Assembly (NCBI RefSeq): GCF_036226505.1
Contig: NZ_CP108484.1
Coordinates: 2,976,001-3,040,000, forward strand
Source: Kitasatospora sp. NBC_01246
GTDB taxonomy: Bacteria; Actinomycetota; Actinomycetes; Streptomycetales; Streptomycetaceae
Direction: 5' to 3'
DNA length: 64,000 bases
The notes beneath the pieces were generated by a model that saw only the letters and a program-made list of their open reading frames with translations, was not told the DNA's origin and ran no database searches. Shown piece after piece: positions 20,117-30,082 of the stretch (the stretch's first letter is position 1; each line of letters opens with the position of its first letter). A program made the translations under genes and the position numbers.

Positions 20117-20701
20117 GTGGGAATCCTGGACGCACTGTTCGGCCGCACCAAGCCCGTCCGGCCCGACCTCGACCAGCTGTTCGGCGTGCCCTCGGCCGCG
20201 CTGACCCTGGAGGCGGCGGCCGGCTTCCGGCCGACCGGCGTCGGGTCGGTCTGCTTCTCCTCGGTCGAGGGCGGCGCCTTCGTCGAGGTCGAGCGGCAGG
20301 TCCGGGCCCTGCTGGACGCCGACACCGAGCGCGGCGGCGTCCCGGTGGAGGCCTCCAAGGACGCCTACGGCTACTCCTGGCTGCTCGCCCGGCACACCCC
20401 CGAGGAGCTGCCGGAGCTGGTCAACGACCTGCACGCGGTCAACAGCGAGCTGGAGGGGAACGGCTTCGGCCCGCAGCTGCTCTGCTCGCTGGTGGCCTTC
20501 CGCGGCGCCGAGGGGCAGCCGCTGGCGCTGGTCTACCTGTACAAGCGCGGCACCTTCTACCCGTTCGCGCCGGTGCCGGGCGGCGGGGAGAAGCGCGACA
20601 GCCCGCTGGAACTGCAGGTCAACGCCATGCTGGGGAACGACCTGCGGCTGGAGAAGGACCTCACCCGCTGGTTCCCGGTCTGGGGCGCGCCGGGCCTGTG
20701 A
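20117..20701 (+). CDS. pspAB: PspA-associated protein PspAB
   Basis: A 194-residue soluble protein starting MGILDALFGRTKPVRPDLDQ from a GTG at 20117, with an upstream GGAGGGG. The sequence (SVEGGAFVEVERQVRALLD, KDAYGYSWLLARHTPEELP) matches the PspAB family found beside htpX and phage-shock genes in actinobacteria. The molecular role is unproven, presumably modulation of membrane-stress response. It forms an operon with htpX. Confidence 0.85.
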   Translation: MGILDALFGRTKPVRPDLDQLFGVPSAALTLEAAAGFRPTGVGSVCFSSVEGGAFVEVERQVRALLDADTERGGVPVEASKDAYGYSWLLARHTPEELPELVNDLHAVNSELEGNGFGPQLLCSLVAFRGAEGQPLALVYLYKRGTFYPFAPVPGGGEKRDSPLELQVNAMLGNDLRLEKDLTRWFPVWGAPGL

Positions 20702-20725
20702 CGCCCCGTCGGGCCTGCCTATAGT
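20698..20725 (+). promoter_or_regulatory. Promoter for the DUF3097 gene
   Basis: -35 GTGACG (20698-20703), 16-nt spacer, -10 TATAGT (20720-20725). The start ATG at 20733 lies 7 nt past the -10, so the transcript would begin at or next to the ATG. The -35 overlaps the stop of pspAB. Confidence 0.6.
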
Positions 20726-20732
20726 CACCTGC

Positions 20733-21566
20733 ATGCGCAGCCGCCAGTACGGACCCGACCTCACCCCGCCGTGGAAGCGGCAGCAGCCCGCCCCCGAGGT
20801 GCCCGCCGACCGGGACCTCGTGGTCGAGGAGGCCGCGACCGGCTTCTGCGGCGCGGTGGTGCGCTGCGAGAAGACCGCCGAGGGGTTCACCGTCACCCTG
20901 GAGGACCGGTTCGGCAAGCGGCGGGTGTTCCCGCTGGTGCCGCGCGGCTTCCTGCTGGAGGGCCGGACCGTCACCCTGGTCCGCCCCGCCGCCGCGGCGC
21001 CGGCTCCCCCGCGCGCCCCGGGCCGGACGGCCTCCGGCTCGGTCGCCGTCCCCGGAGCGCGGGCCCGGGTGGCCCGGGAGTCGCGGATCTACGTCGAGGG
21101 GCGGCACGACGCCGAACTGGTCGAGCGGGTCTGGGGGGACGACCTGCGGATCGAGGGCGTCGTTGTCGAGTACCTGGAGGGCATCGACGACCTGCCCGCG
21201 ATCGTCGCCGACTTCGCCCCCGGCCCGGGCCGCCGGCTCGGCGTCCTGGTCGACCACCTGCTCCCCGGCACCAAGGAGCACCGGATCGCCGCCCGGGTCA
21301 CCGGCGACGCCGTGCTGGTCGTCGGCCACCCGTACATCGACGTCTGGCAGGCCGTGAAGCCCTCCTCCGTCGGCATCCCCGGCTGGCCGGACGTCCCCTA
21401 CGGCGAGGACTGGAAGGGGGGCGTCTGCCGCCGCCTCGGCTGGCCGGCCGACACCCCCGCCGCGTGGAAGCGGATCCTCGCCTCGGTCGACTCCTTCAAG
21501 GACCTGGAGCCCGCGCTCCTGGCGAAGGTCGAGGAACTGATCGACTTCGTCACCCTGGAGGACTGA
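20733..21566 (+). CDS. DUF3097 family protein
   Basis: A 277-residue cytosolic protein. The N-terminus MRSRQYGPDLTPPWKRQ is characteristic of the actinobacterial DUF3097 family. A small beta domain is followed by a TOPRIM-like segment with IYVEGRHDAELVERVWGDDL and GVLVDHLLPGTKEHRIA, acidic residues that could bind metal. The function is unknown; a nucleotidyl-transfer or nuclease role is only inference from the TOPRIM-like pattern. No Shine-Dalgarno, leaderless start predicted. Confidence 0.85.
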   Translation: MRSRQYGPDLTPPWKRQQPAPEVPADRDLVVEEAATGFCGAVVRCEKTAEGFTVTLEDRFGKRRVFPLVPRGFLLEGRTVTLVRPAAAAPAPPRAPGRTASGSVAVPGARARVARESRIYVEGRHDAELVERVWGDDLRIEGVVVEYLEGIDDLPAIVADFAPGPGRRLGVLVDHLLPGTKEHRIAARVTGDAVLVVGHPYIDVWQAVKPSSVGIPGWPDVPYGEDWKGGVCRRLGWPADTPAAWKRILASVDSFKDLEPALLAKVEELIDFVTLED

Positions 21567-21623
21567 CCGGTCAGCCGTGGGCCCGCGACCGCGAGCCGGC
21601 GGCCGACACCACGGCAACGACTC

Positions 21624-22853
21624 TCAGTCCACCAGGTCGCGGACCACGGCGTCGGCCAGGAGGCGGCCCTGGAGGGTCAGGGTGGCCCGGCCGCGCTCGT
21701 GGGTGGTGCGGTCGAGCAGGCCGTCGGCGAGGTGCCGGTCGGCGGCCGCGCGGCCGGTCGCCGTGAGCAGGTCCAGCGGGATGCCCTCGGCGAGGCGCAG
21801 TTCGAGCAGGATGCGCTCGACCCGGCGGTCCTCGTCGGTGAGCCGCTCGCGGCCCTGGGCCGGGGTGCGGCGCTCGGCGAGGGCGCGGGCGTAGCCGGCC
21901 GGGTGCTTGGCGTTCCACCAGCGGACGCCGCCGACGTGGCTGTGCGCGCCGGGGCCGGCGCCCCACCAGTCGCCGCCGGTCCAGTAGAGCTCGTTGTGGC
22001 GGCAGCGGCCCTGCGGGGTGGTGGCCCAGTTGGAGACCTCGTACCAGGAGTAGCCGGCGGCGGCGAGCGCCTGCTCGGCGATCAGGTAGCGGTCGGCGTG
22101 CACGTCGTCGTCGATCATCGGCAGCTCGCCGCGCTTGACCCGGGCGGCCAGCTTGGTGCCGTCCTCGACGATCAGCGAGTAGGCCGAGACGTGGTCCGGC
22201 CCGGCGCCGATCGCGGCGTCCAGGGAGGCCCGCCAGTCGTCGTCGGACTCGCCGGGGGTGCCGTAGATGAGGTCCAGGTTGACGTGCTCGAAGCCGGCCG
22301 CGCGGGCCTCGGCCACGCAGGCCTCCGGGCGGCCCGGGGTGTGGTGGCGGTCGAGCAGCCGCAGGACGTGCGGCCGGGCGCTCTGCATGCCGAAGGAGAC
22401 CCGGTTGTAGCCGCCCTCGCGCAGTTCGGCGAGGTAGGCCGGGTCGACCGACTCGGGGTTGGCCTCGGTGGTCACCTCGGCGTCGTCGGCGAGCCCGAAC
22501 TCCGCCCGGATCGCCGCCAGCATCTTCACCAGGTCCCGGGCGGGCAGCAGGGTGGGCGTGCCGCCGCCGAGGAAGACGGTCCGCACGGGCAGGTCGGTGT
22601 CGCCGAGGACCTCGCGGGCCAGCCGGATCTCGGCGACCACGTTGTCGGCGTAGGTCTCCTGGGAGGCGACGGCGCCGGAGGAGCGCAGCTCGGTGGCGGT
22701 GTAGGTGTTGAAGTCGCAGTAGCCGCAGCGGCTCGCGCAGTACGGCACGTGCAGGTAGAAGCCGAACGGCCGCGACCCGAGCCCGGCGAGGGCGTGCGCG
22801 GGCAGGGAACCGTCGGACGGCACGGGTTCGCCGTCGGGGAGTGCGGAGGGCAT
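21624..22853 (-). CDS. hemW: Radical SAM heme chaperone HemW
   Basis: A 409-residue radical SAM protein with the cluster motif CASRCGYCDF and the downstream HemN_C domain. The motif FYLHVPYCASRCGYC is typical of HemW rather than HemN. HemW inserts or traffics heme and is often wrongly annotated as coproporphyrinogen III oxidase. The start is the ATG at 22853 (MPSALPDGEPV); an upstream GTG frame is less likely. Convergent with the DUF3097 gene. Confidence 0.92.
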   Translation of the reverse strand: MPSALPDGEPVPSDGSLPAHALAGLGSRPFGFYLHVPYCASRCGYCDFNTYTATELRSSGAVASQETYADNVVAEIRLAREVLGDTDLPVRTVFLGGGTPTLLPARDLVKMLAAIRAEFGLADDAEVTTEANPESVDPAYLAELREGGYNRVSFGMQSARPHVLRLLDRHHTPGRPEACVAEARAAGFEHVNLDLIYGTPGESDDDWRASLDAAIGAGPDHVSAYSLIVEDGTKLAARVKRGELPMIDDDVHADRYLIAEQALAAAGYSWYEVSNWATTPQGRCRHNELYWTGGDWWGAGPGAHSHVGGVRWWNAKHPAGYARALAERRTPAQGRERLTDEDRRVERILLELRLAEGIPLDLLTATGRAAADRHLADGLLDRTTHERGRATLTLQGRLLADAVVRDLVD

Positions 22854-22862
22854 GACCCCATT

Positions 22863-22902
22863 GTCCCGTACGGCCCCGGTGATCATCGAGGCCGTACGGG
22901 AC
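22863..22902 (-). terminator. Terminator after the acyl-CoA ligase gene
   Basis: A 13-bp perfect inverted repeat (GTCCCGTACGGCC and its complement) around a 14-nt loop, starting 10 nt beyond the ligase stop and just ahead of hemW. Confidence 0.7.
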
Positions 22903-22912
22903 GACGGACGGA

Positions 22913-24835
22913 TCAGGCCTCGTTCGCGCCCGCGTACATCTCGGTGACGGCGTCCGCGTACGTCCGCTCGACCACCGGCCGCTTGATCTTCAGGCTCGGC
23001 GTGAGCTCGCCGTGCTCGATGTCCAGGTCGCGCGGGAGGAGGGTGAACTTCTTGATCGTCTGCCAGCGCTGGAGGTCGCCGTTGAGGCGCTGCACGAAGC
23101 CGTCGACCAGCTGGTGCACCTTCGGGTCGCCGACCACCTCGGCGTAGGACTTGCCGGCCAGGCCGTGCTCGGCCGCCCACGGCATGATCACCGACTCGTC
23201 CAGGCCGATCAGCGCGGTGCAGTAGTTGCGGCCGTTGCCGATCACCAGGATGTTGCTGACGAACGGGCAGACCGCCTTGAACTTGCCCTCCACCTCGCTC
23301 GGCGCGACGTACTTGCCGCCGGAGGTCTTGAACATGTCCTTCTTGCGGTCGGTGATCCGCAGGAAGCCGTCCTGGCCGATCTCGCCGATGTCCTCGGTGT
23401 GGAACCAGCCGTCCGGCTCCAGCACCTCGGCGGTCTTCTCCGGCAGGTTGTGGTAGCCGCGCATGACGCCGGGGCCGCGCAGCAGGATCTCGCCGTCCTC
23501 GGCGATCCGGATCTCGCTGCCGGGCAGCACGGTGCCGATGGTGCCGACCCGGAGGTCCTCGGCGGGGTTGACGCAGATCCCGGCCGAGCTCTCGGTCAGG
23601 CCGTAGCCCTCCAGGACGGGCACGCCGACGCCGGCGAAGAAGTAGCCGATCTCGGGTGCCAGCGCGGCACTGCCGGAGACCGAGCCGCGCATCCGCCCGC
23701 CGAACGCGGTCCGGATCTTGGCGTACACCAGCTTGTCGGCCACCGCGTGCCGCACCCGCAGCCCCAGCGGGGCGCTGTCGTGCCCGGTGGCGATCCGGTT
23801 GGCCTGGGTGACCCGGGCGTAGTCGCGGGCGGTCTTCGCCGCCCACATGAAGATCTTGTACTTGGCGCCGCCCTCGGCCCGGGCCTTGCCGGCGATGCCG
23901 TTGTAGACCTTCTCGAAGATGCGCGGCGCCGAGGCCATCATGGTCGGGCGGATCACCGGCAGGTTGTGGATGATCCGGTCCACCCGGCCGTCCAGCGCCA
24001 TCACGTGACCGGTGGCGATCTGGCCGCAGATCAGGCTCTTGCCGAACACGTGCGACAGCGGCAGCCACATGAACTGCACGTCGTCCGCGCGCAGCAGCCC
24101 GCTCTCCTCCTGCGCCCGCCCCTGGTACGCCCAGCAGTCGTGGACCAGCCGCACGCCCTTGGGGCGGCCGGTGGTGCCGGAGGTGTAGATCAGGGTCGCC
24201 AGCTGCTCCTTGTCGAGCGCGTCGACGGCCCGCCGCACGGCGTCCGGGTGCTGCTCCAGGTACTCGGCGCCGAGCTGCTCCAGCTCGGCCAGGGTGAGCA
24301 CGTTCAGCCCGGGCGCCCCGGCGACCGGGCCGGTGCCGTCGAAGAGGACGGCGGTGCGCAGCTCGGGCAGCTGGCCGAGCTCGCCGACGACCTTGGCGAG
24401 CTGCTTCTCGTTCTCGACGAAGATCGCCCTGGAGCCCGAGTCGGAGAGGATGTAGGCCGTCTCGTCGGCGTTGGTGCTCGGGTAGACGGCCGTGGTGGCC
24501 GCGCCCGCGCACATGTTGCCGAGGTCGGCGATGACCCACTCCAGCCGGGTGGAGGACATCAGCGCGACCCGGTCCTCCGGGCTGATGCCCAGCGACAGCA
24601 GGCCGGCGGCCACCGCGTACACCCGGGTGGCAGTCTGCGCCCAGGTCAGCGAACGCCACTGCTCGGCGCCGGGGGCGCCGTCCGCCGCGTGCTCGTCCAC
24701 CGGGACGGGGAAGCGGTAGGCCTCACCCGCCGGCGTGGCGGCGACCCGCTCCAGGAACAGGTGGGCGACGGAGGCGGGCCGCCCGGCGACGATGTCGGCA
24801 CGGCCGGAGTCGATCAGGGACTGCGCGGAACTCAA
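22913..24835 (-). CDS. Long-chain fatty acid-CoA ligase (AMP-forming)
   Basis: A 640-residue ANL-superfamily enzyme that activates fatty acids with ATP and CoA. The AMP-binding P-loop is YTSGTTGRPKGVR and the A5 motif is GYGLTESSAGI; the C-terminal lid has RITDRKKDMFKTSGGKYVAPSE. It is longer than plant-type 4CL and resembles the bacterial FadD15 group. I place the start at a TTG at 24835 (MSSAQSLIDSGRADIV) because a strong GGAGG lies 6 nt upstream; the longer frame begins in a non-coding stretch. Stop at 22913 with a hairpin beyond. Confidence 0.93.
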   Translation of the reverse strand: MSSAQSLIDSGRADIVAGRPASVAHLFLERVAATPAGEAYRFPVPVDEHAADGAPGAEQWRSLTWAQTATRVYAVAAGLLSLGISPEDRVALMSSTRLEWVIADLGNMCAGAATTAVYPSTNADETAYILSDSGSRAIFVENEKQLAKVVGELGQLPELRTAVLFDGTGPVAGAPGLNVLTLAELEQLGAEYLEQHPDAVRRAVDALDKEQLATLIYTSGTTGRPKGVRLVHDCWAYQGRAQEESGLLRADDVQFMWLPLSHVFGKSLICGQIATGHVMALDGRVDRIIHNLPVIRPTMMASAPRIFEKVYNGIAGKARAEGGAKYKIFMWAAKTARDYARVTQANRIATGHDSAPLGLRVRHAVADKLVYAKIRTAFGGRMRGSVSGSAALAPEIGYFFAGVGVPVLEGYGLTESSAGICVNPAEDLRVGTIGTVLPGSEIRIAEDGEILLRGPGVMRGYHNLPEKTAEVLEPDGWFHTEDIGEIGQDGFLRITDRKKDMFKTSGGKYVAPSEVEGKFKAVCPFVSNILVIGNGRNYCTALIGLDESVIMPWAAEHGLAGKSYAEVVGDPKVHQLVDGFVQRLNGDLQRWQTIKKFTLLPRDLDIEHGELTPSLKIKRPVVERTYADAVTEMYAGANEA

Positions 24836-25152
24836 CGAGGACCTCCGGGGGCGGGTGGCCGTCTGAGGGATGTCGCGGCGCCCGTGGGGGCGGTCGCCGG
24901 GCCCCCGGGCAATCGATCCGATACCGGTGAGTAACAAGGGGGCAATCAGCAGCCTAGGGGGAAACCGGTCATTCCGTAAGAGGGTGAGGACAGCTGGCAC
25001 ACTGTCGAGCCGCCGGTGCACGGCGCAACCGGGCCCGCCGGTGCGTTCAGCAAAGGACTGGACAAACCTCGGGGCGCGGGGCCGGAATCAACTGTGCGAG
25101 TCCACAGAAGCATGAGAATTGGGATGCGAACCCCACTGCCGAAGACAAGAGT
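24836..25152. other. Divergent intergenic region (fadD-type ligase / ABC exporter)
   Basis: About 317 bases with no gene. Both neighbouring genes are transcribed away from it, so promoters for both must lie here. GGGCAATC occurs at both ends of a relatively AT-rich patch near 24908-24945. No confident -35/-10 pair is seen. Confidence 0.5.
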
Positions 25153-26892
25153 GTGCCAGTGCTGATCAGACTGCTGAGGGCGTACCTGCGCCCGTACTCC
25201 CGACCGATCTCCCTGCTGGTGCTCCTCCAGCTGGTGTCCACGCTCGCCCTGCTCTACCTGCCGACGCTGAACGCCGACATCATCGACCAGGGCGTGGTCA
25301 AGGGCGACACCGGTTACATCCTGCGCATCGGCGGTGTGATGATCGCCGTCACCGTCGCCCAGGCGCTCTGCTCGATCGGTGCCGTCTTCTACGGCGCGCG
25401 CACCGCCATGGCGTTCGGCCGGGACGTCCGGGCCGCCGTCTTCGACCGGGTGCAGACCTTCTCCGCCCGCGAGGTCGGCTCCTTCGGCGCCCCCTCCCTG
25501 ATCACCCGGACGACCAACGACGTCCAGCAGGTCCAGATGCTGGCCCTGATGACCTTCACCCTGATGGTCGCCGCGCCGATCATGTGCGTGGGCGGCATCG
25601 TCATGGCGCTCAACCAGGACGTGCCGCTCTCCGCGCTGCTGCTGGCCGTCGTCCCCCTGCTGGGCGTCGTGGTCGCCCTGCTCGTCCGCGCGCTGCGCCC
25701 GAAGTTCCGCAGCATGCAGAAGAAGATCGACACGGTGAACCGGGTCCTGCGCGAGCAGATCACCGGCATCCGGGTCATCCGCGCCTTCGTCAAGGACGAC
25801 CACGAGCAGGCCCGGTTCGCCGGCGCCAACCGGGACCTGACCGGCGTCGCCCTCCAGGTCGGCCAGCTGATGTCGTTCATGTTCCCGGCCGTGATGCTGG
25901 TGGTGAACGCCTCCAGCGTCGCCGTGCTCTGGTTCGGCGCCATGCGCATCGACAGCGGCGGCATGGAGATCGGCGGGCTGACCGCCTTCCTCTCCTACCT
26001 GATGCAGATCCTGATGAGCGTCATGATGGCCACCTTCATGTTCATGATGGTGCCGCGCGCCGAGGTCTGCGCCGAGCGCATCCAGGAGGTCCTGGACACC
26101 AGCTCCAGCGTCGTCCCGCCGGCCACCCCCGTCACCGAACTCCTGGCCCGGGGCAAGCTCGAACTGCGCGCCGTCGAGTTCCGCTACCCCGGCGCCGAAG
26201 CCTCCGTCCTGCGCGGCGTCGACATCACCGCCCGCCCCGGCGAGACCACCGCCGTCATCGGCTCCACCGGCAGCGGCAAGTCCACCCTGCTCGGCCTCGT
26301 CCCCCGGCTCTTCGACGCCACCGCCGGACAGGTCCTGCTGGACGGCGTGGACGTCCGCGAACTCGCCCCCGAGACGATCGCCGAGACCGTCGGCCTCGTC
26401 CCGCAGAAGCCCTACCTGTTCACCGGCACCGTCGCCAGCAACCTGCGCTACGGCCGGCCCGACGCCACCGACGAGGAGCTCTGGCACGCCCTGGAGGTCG
26501 CCCAGGCCAAGGAGTTCGTCGAGCGCTTCCCCGAGGGCCTCGACGCGCCCATCGCCCAGGGCGGCAGCAACGTCTCCGGCGGCCAGCGCCAGCGCCTGGC
26601 GATCGCCCGCGCGCTCGTCCGCAAGCCCGGCGTCTACCTGTTCGACGACTCGTTCTCGGCGCTGGACTACGCCACCGACGCCAGGCTGCGCAGGGCCCTC
26701 TCCCGGGAGACCGCCGACGCCACCGTGCTGATCGTCGCCCAGCGCGTCTCCACCATCCGCGACGCCGACCGGATCGTCGTCCTGGACGAGGGCGCGGTCG
26801 TCGGCAGCGGCACCCACGGCGAACTGATGGCCGACAACCCGACGTACCGGGAGATCGTGCTCTCCCAGCTCACCGAGCAGGAGGCGGCGTGA
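25153..26892 (+). CDS. ABC exporter subunit A (fused membrane and ATPase domains)
   Basis: A 579-residue half-transporter: six membrane helices (residues 1-310) and an ATPase domain. Walker A is GSTGSGKST, the signature [15 protein letters not shown] is canonical, but Walker B reads [12 protein letters not shown] with Asp where the catalytic Glu should be. That is the degenerate-site subunit of heterodimeric exporters such as TM287/288 or LmrCD. Start GTG at 25153 ([12 protein letters not shown]); a GTG two codons later is possible. Its last codons overlap the start of the partner gene. Confidence 0.93.
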   Translation: MPVLIRLLRAYLRPYSRPISLLVLLQLVSTLALLYLPTLNADIIDQGVVKGDTGYILRIGGVMIAVTVAQALCSIGAVFYGARTAMAFGRDVRAAVFDRVQTFSAREVGSFGAPSLITRTTNDVQQVQMLALMTFTLMVAAPIMCVGGIVMALNQDVPLSALLLAVVPLLGVVVALLVRALRPKFRSMQKKIDTVNRVLREQITGIRVIRAFVKDDHEQARFAGANRDLTGVALQVGQLMSFMFPAVMLVVNASSVAVLWFGAMRIDSGGMEIGGLTAFLSYLMQILMSVMMATFMFMMVPRAEVCAERIQEVLDTSSSVVPPATPVTELLARGKLELRAVEFRYPGAEASVLRGVDITARPGETTAVIGSTGSGKSTLLGLVPRLFDATAGQVLLDGVDVRELAPETIAETVGLVPQKPYLFTGTVASNLRYGRPDATDEELWHALEVAQAKEFVERFPEGLDAPIAQGGSNVSGGQRQRLAIARALVRKPGVYLFDDSFSALDYATDARLRRALSRETADATVLIVAQRVSTIRDADRIVVLDEGAVVGSGTHGELMADNPTYREIVLSQLTEQEAA

Positions 26893-28898
26893 CCACCCCG
26901 CAGAAGAAGGCGCCCATGACGAAGGGCCCCGGCTCCGGCGAGGTGCCCAGCGACTCGCAGGCCGCCGCCGCCCGCCGCGGCCCGGCCGGCCCCGGCCGGT
27001 TCATGGGCGGCCAGGGCTCCGAGAAGTCGATGGACTTCAAGGGCTCGGGCAAGCGGCTGCTCGCCCTGCTCCGCCCCGAACGCGCCCTGCTCAGCGGCGT
27101 GCTGGCCCTCGGCGTGCTCAGCATCGGCTGCGCCGTGACCGGGCCCAAGGTGCTCGGCAGGGCCACCGACCTGATCTTCGCCGGCGTGGTCGGCCAGCAG
27201 TTCCCGGCCGGCATCTCCAAGGCGCAGGCCGTCGCGGACGTGCGGGCGCACGACGGCGGCGCCGCCGACCTGCTCTCCGCGGTCGACTTCACCCCCGGCC
27301 AGCACATGGACTTCGGCGCGATCGGCACCGTGCTGCTCTGGGTGCTGGCGATCTACGTCGCCTCCGCCGCCTTCGGCATCGTCCAGGGCCGGCTCGCCAC
27401 CAAGGCGATCCAGCGGGCCAGCTACCGGCTGCGCCAGGACGTCGAGTCCAAGCTCGCCCGGCTGCCGCTCAGCTACTTCGACAAGCAGCCCCGCGGCGAG
27501 GTGCTCAGCCGGGTCACCAACGACATCGACAACATCGGCCAGTCCATGCAGCAGACCATGGGCCAGGTGGTGAACTCACTGCTCACCGTGGTCGGCGTGC
27601 TCGCCATGATGTTCTGGATCTCCCCGCTGCTCGCCCTGATCGCCCTGATCTCCGTCCCGCTGTCGGTCGTGGTGGCGACCAGGGTCGGCAAGCGGGCGCA
27701 GCCGCAGTTCGTCCAGCAGTGGAAGTCCACCGGGCAGCTGAACGCGCACATCGAGGAGATGTACACCGGCCACGCCCTGGTGAAGGTCTTCGGCCGGCAG
27801 AAGGAGTCCGCCGAGACCTTCCGGGAGCACAACGAGGCGCTGTACACGGCCAGCTTCCGGGCCCAGTTCATCTCCGGCATCATCCAGCCCGCGATGATGC
27901 TGATCGGCAACCTGCAGTACGTGCTGGTGGCCGTCGTCGGCGGCCTGCGGGTCGCCAGCGGCGCGCTGTCGATCGGCGACGTGCAGGCGTTCATCCAGTA
28001 CTCGCGGCAGTTCAGCCAGCCGCTCACCCAGGTCGCCAGCATGGCCAACCTGGTGCAGTCCGGCGTCGCCTCCGCCGAGCGCGTCTTCGAGCTGCTGGAC
28101 GCGCCCGAGCAGACCCCTGAGCCGGCCATGCCGGAACGCCCCGACGCGATCCGCGGCCGGGTCGCCTTCCAGGACGTCTCCTTCCGCTACGACCCCGACA
28201 AGCCGCTCATCGACGACCTCTCGCTGAAGGTCGAACCGGGCCAGACCGTCGCCATCGTCGGCCCGACCGGCGCCGGCAAGACCACCCTGGTCAACCTGCT
28301 GATGCGGTTCTACGAGGTCAGCGGCGGGCGGATCACCCTGGACGGGGTCGACATCGCGGCGATGTCCCGCGAGGACCTCCGCTCCGGCATCGGCATGGTC
28401 CTCCAGGACACCTGGCTGTTCGGCGGCACCATCGCCGAGAACATCGCCTACGGCGCCCAGGGCGCCACCCACGAGCAGGTCGTCGAGGCGGCCAGGGCCG
28501 CCCACGTGGACCGCTTCGTCCGGACCCTGCCGAACGGCTACGACACCGTCATCGACGACGAGGGCACCGGCGTCAGCACCGGCGAGAAGCAGCTGATCAC
28601 CATCGCCCGGGCGTTCCTGGCGCAGCCGTCGATCCTGGTCCTGGACGAGGCGACCAGCTCGGTCGACACCCGGACCGAGGTGCTGATCCAGCGCGCCATG
28701 GCCCGGCTGCGCACCGGCCGCACCAGCTTCGTGATCGCCCACCGGCTCTCCACCATCCGGGACGCCGACGTGATCCTGGTGATGGAGAGCGGCTCGATCG
28801 TCGAACAGGGCACGCACGACGAGCTGATCGCCGCCGAGGGCGCGTACGCCCGCCTGTACCAGGCGCAGTTCGCCGAGGCCGTCGCCGAGGTGGACTGA
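26889..28898 (+). CDS. ABC exporter subunit B (partner)
   Basis: A 669-residue half-transporter starting at a GTG that overlaps the previous TGA (GTGA). It has an 80-residue hydrophilic, disordered N-terminus, an extra loop between helices 1 and 2 (about 100-140), six helices, then the ATPase. Walker A is GPTGAGKTT and Walker B ILVLDEAT with the catalytic Glu, but the signature reads VSTGEKQ instead of SGGQ. The deviating signature faces the degenerate Walker B of subunit A, leaving one competent ATP site. Substrate unknown; multidrug or lipid export is the usual guess. Confidence 0.93.
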   Translation: MTTPQKKAPMTKGPGSGEVPSDSQAAAARRGPAGPGRFMGGQGSEKSMDFKGSGKRLLALLRPERALLSGVLALGVLSIGCAVTGPKVLGRATDLIFAGVVGQQFPAGISKAQAVADVRAHDGGAADLLSAVDFTPGQHMDFGAIGTVLLWVLAIYVASAAFGIVQGRLATKAIQRASYRLRQDVESKLARLPLSYFDKQPRGEVLSRVTNDIDNIGQSMQQTMGQVVNSLLTVVGVLAMMFWISPLLALIALISVPLSVVVATRVGKRAQPQFVQQWKSTGQLNAHIEEMYTGHALVKVFGRQKESAETFREHNEALYTASFRAQFISGIIQPAMMLIGNLQYVLVAVVGGLRVASGALSIGDVQAFIQYSRQFSQPLTQVASMANLVQSGVASAERVFELLDAPEQTPEPAMPERPDAIRGRVAFQDVSFRYDPDKPLIDDLSLKVEPGQTVAIVGPTGAGKTTLVNLLMRFYEVSGGRITLDGVDIAAMSREDLRSGIGMVLQDTWLFGGTIAENIAYGAQGATHEQVVEAARAAHVDRFVRTLPNGYDTVIDDEGTGVSTGEKQLITIARAFLAQPSILVLDEATSSVDTRTEVLIQRAMARLRTGRTSFVIAHRLSTIRDADVILVMESGSIVEQGTHDELIAAEGAYARLYQAQFAEAVAEVD

Positions 28899-28911
28899 CC
28901 GGCGGGCCGCA

Positions 28912-28951
28912 CCGGAGGGGGAGGTCGGGGTCACCCGGCCTCCCCCTCCGG
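28912..28951 (+). terminator. Terminator after the ABC exporter operon
   Basis: An 18-nt near-perfect inverted repeat (arms 28912-28929 and 28934-28951) with the loop GTCA, starting 13 nt past the stop. Confidence 0.75.
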
Positions 28952-29046
28952 CGTTCCGCCGACGGGGAGGCCGGGGCAGCGTGGCCCCGTCCGGGGGTGC
29001 CCCCTCGAACGCTCCGGCCGCCGCCCCGGGCCGCTACGGTGGGCCT

Positions 29047-29973
29047 GTGAGTGACGACCTGTCGGCCGCTGCCGCCGCACAACCCGACGCCTTCGAGGCC
29101 CACCGGCGCTACCTGGGCTCGGTCGCCTACCGGCTGCTCGGCTCGTTCAGCGACGCCGAGGACGTGCTGCAGGAGGCCTGGCTGCGCTGGCGCGGCACCG
29201 ACCGGTCCGCCGTCGCCGACCCGCGCGCCTTCCTGACCACCGTCGTCACCCGGCTCTGCTACGACCAGCTGGGCTCCGCCCGGGCCCGCCGGGAGGCCTA
29301 CTTCGGCGAATGGCTGCCCGAACCGGCCGTCTCCTACCAGGACTCCCCCGCCTCCCCGGCCGAGCTCGCCGAACTCGGCGAGTCCGTCTCGCTCGCGGTG
29401 CTCGCCGTCCTGGAGCAGCTCACCCCGGCCGAACGCGCCGCCTTCGTGCTGCACGACGTGTTCGCGGTCGGCTTCGACGAGATCGCCGCCTCCCTCGACC
29501 GCTCCCCCGACGCCGCCCGCCAGCTCGCCTCCCGGGCCCGGCGCCGGGTCAAGGACGGCGGGCGCCGCGCCACCGCCGACCCGGCCGAGCACCGGCAGGC
29601 CGTGGCCGCCTTCGCGGCGGCCAGTACCCGGGGCGACATCGAGGGCCTGCTGGCCGTGCTCGACCCGGACGTGGTCTGGCACTCCGACGGCGGCGGCGTC
29701 GTCAGCGCCGGCGCCCGCCCGGTCCTCGGCGCGGACAAGGTCTCCCGCCTGGTGGCCGGCCTGGTCGCGAAGTGGTTCCTGCCGGGCATGAGCCTGGTGC
29801 CCGCCCTGGTCAACGACGAGCCGGGGCTGCTCGTCCAGGACGCGGACGGCCGGCCCGGCGGCGTGCTGGCGTTCACCGTCGCCGACGGCCGGATCACCGA
29901 GGCCTTCGTGGTGGTCAACCCCGAGAAGCTGACCCGGGTGGCCGACGCCGCCGGCACGCCGACGGACCTGTGA
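29047..29973 (+). CDS. sigJ: ECF41-type RNA polymerase sigma factor (SigJ family)
   Basis: A 308-residue sigma factor with a long C-terminal extension. Region 2 (YLGSVAYRLLGSFSDAEDVL) and region 4 (FDEIAASLDRSPDAARQLAS) are joined by a linker with WLPEP at 89-93. The SnoaL-like extension carries DGGG at 214-217 and NPEKL at 291-295. These three motifs define ECF41, whose extension controls activity without an anti-sigma factor. The start is a GTG at 29047 and may be leaderless (TACGGT ends 6 nt upstream). The next gene is the probable target, as usual for ECF41. Confidence 0.9.
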   Translation: MSDDLSAAAAAQPDAFEAHRRYLGSVAYRLLGSFSDAEDVLQEAWLRWRGTDRSAVADPRAFLTTVVTRLCYDQLGSARARREAYFGEWLPEPAVSYQDSPASPAELAELGESVSLAVLAVLEQLTPAERAAFVLHDVFAVGFDEIAASLDRSPDAARQLASRARRRVKDGGRRATADPAEHRQAVAAFAAASTRGDIEGLLAVLDPDVVWHSDGGGVVSAGARPVLGADKVSRLVAGLVAKWFLPGMSLVPALVNDEPGLLVQDADGRPGGVLAFTVADGRITEAFVVVNPEKLTRVADAAGTPTDL

Positions 29974-29983
29974 CCCGGCTCAC

Positions 29984-30010
29984 CGTCACACCCTGACCGG
30001 CCGCGTCGTC
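29984..30010 (+). promoter_or_regulatory. Candidate ECF41 promoter for the oxidoreductase gene
   Basis: CGTCACA (29984-29990), a 16-nt spacer and CGTC (30007-30010) match the ECF41 consensus TGTCACA / CGTC with one mismatch. The site lies just after the sigma gene and 73 nt before the oxidoreductase ATG. Confidence 0.6.
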
Positions 30011-30082
30011 CCCTTCCCGAACGGACACCGAGAACGTGTCGACAGAACGCTCCGCGGGGGCGTTTCGGAGGAGGCGGACGAC

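Noticed and set aside
24836..25021. N-terminal extension of the acyl-CoA ligase up to 25021
   Set aside because: The added 62 residues are Arg/Pro-rich and lack a ribosome-binding site, while a strong GGAGG stands 6 nt before the TTG at 24835.
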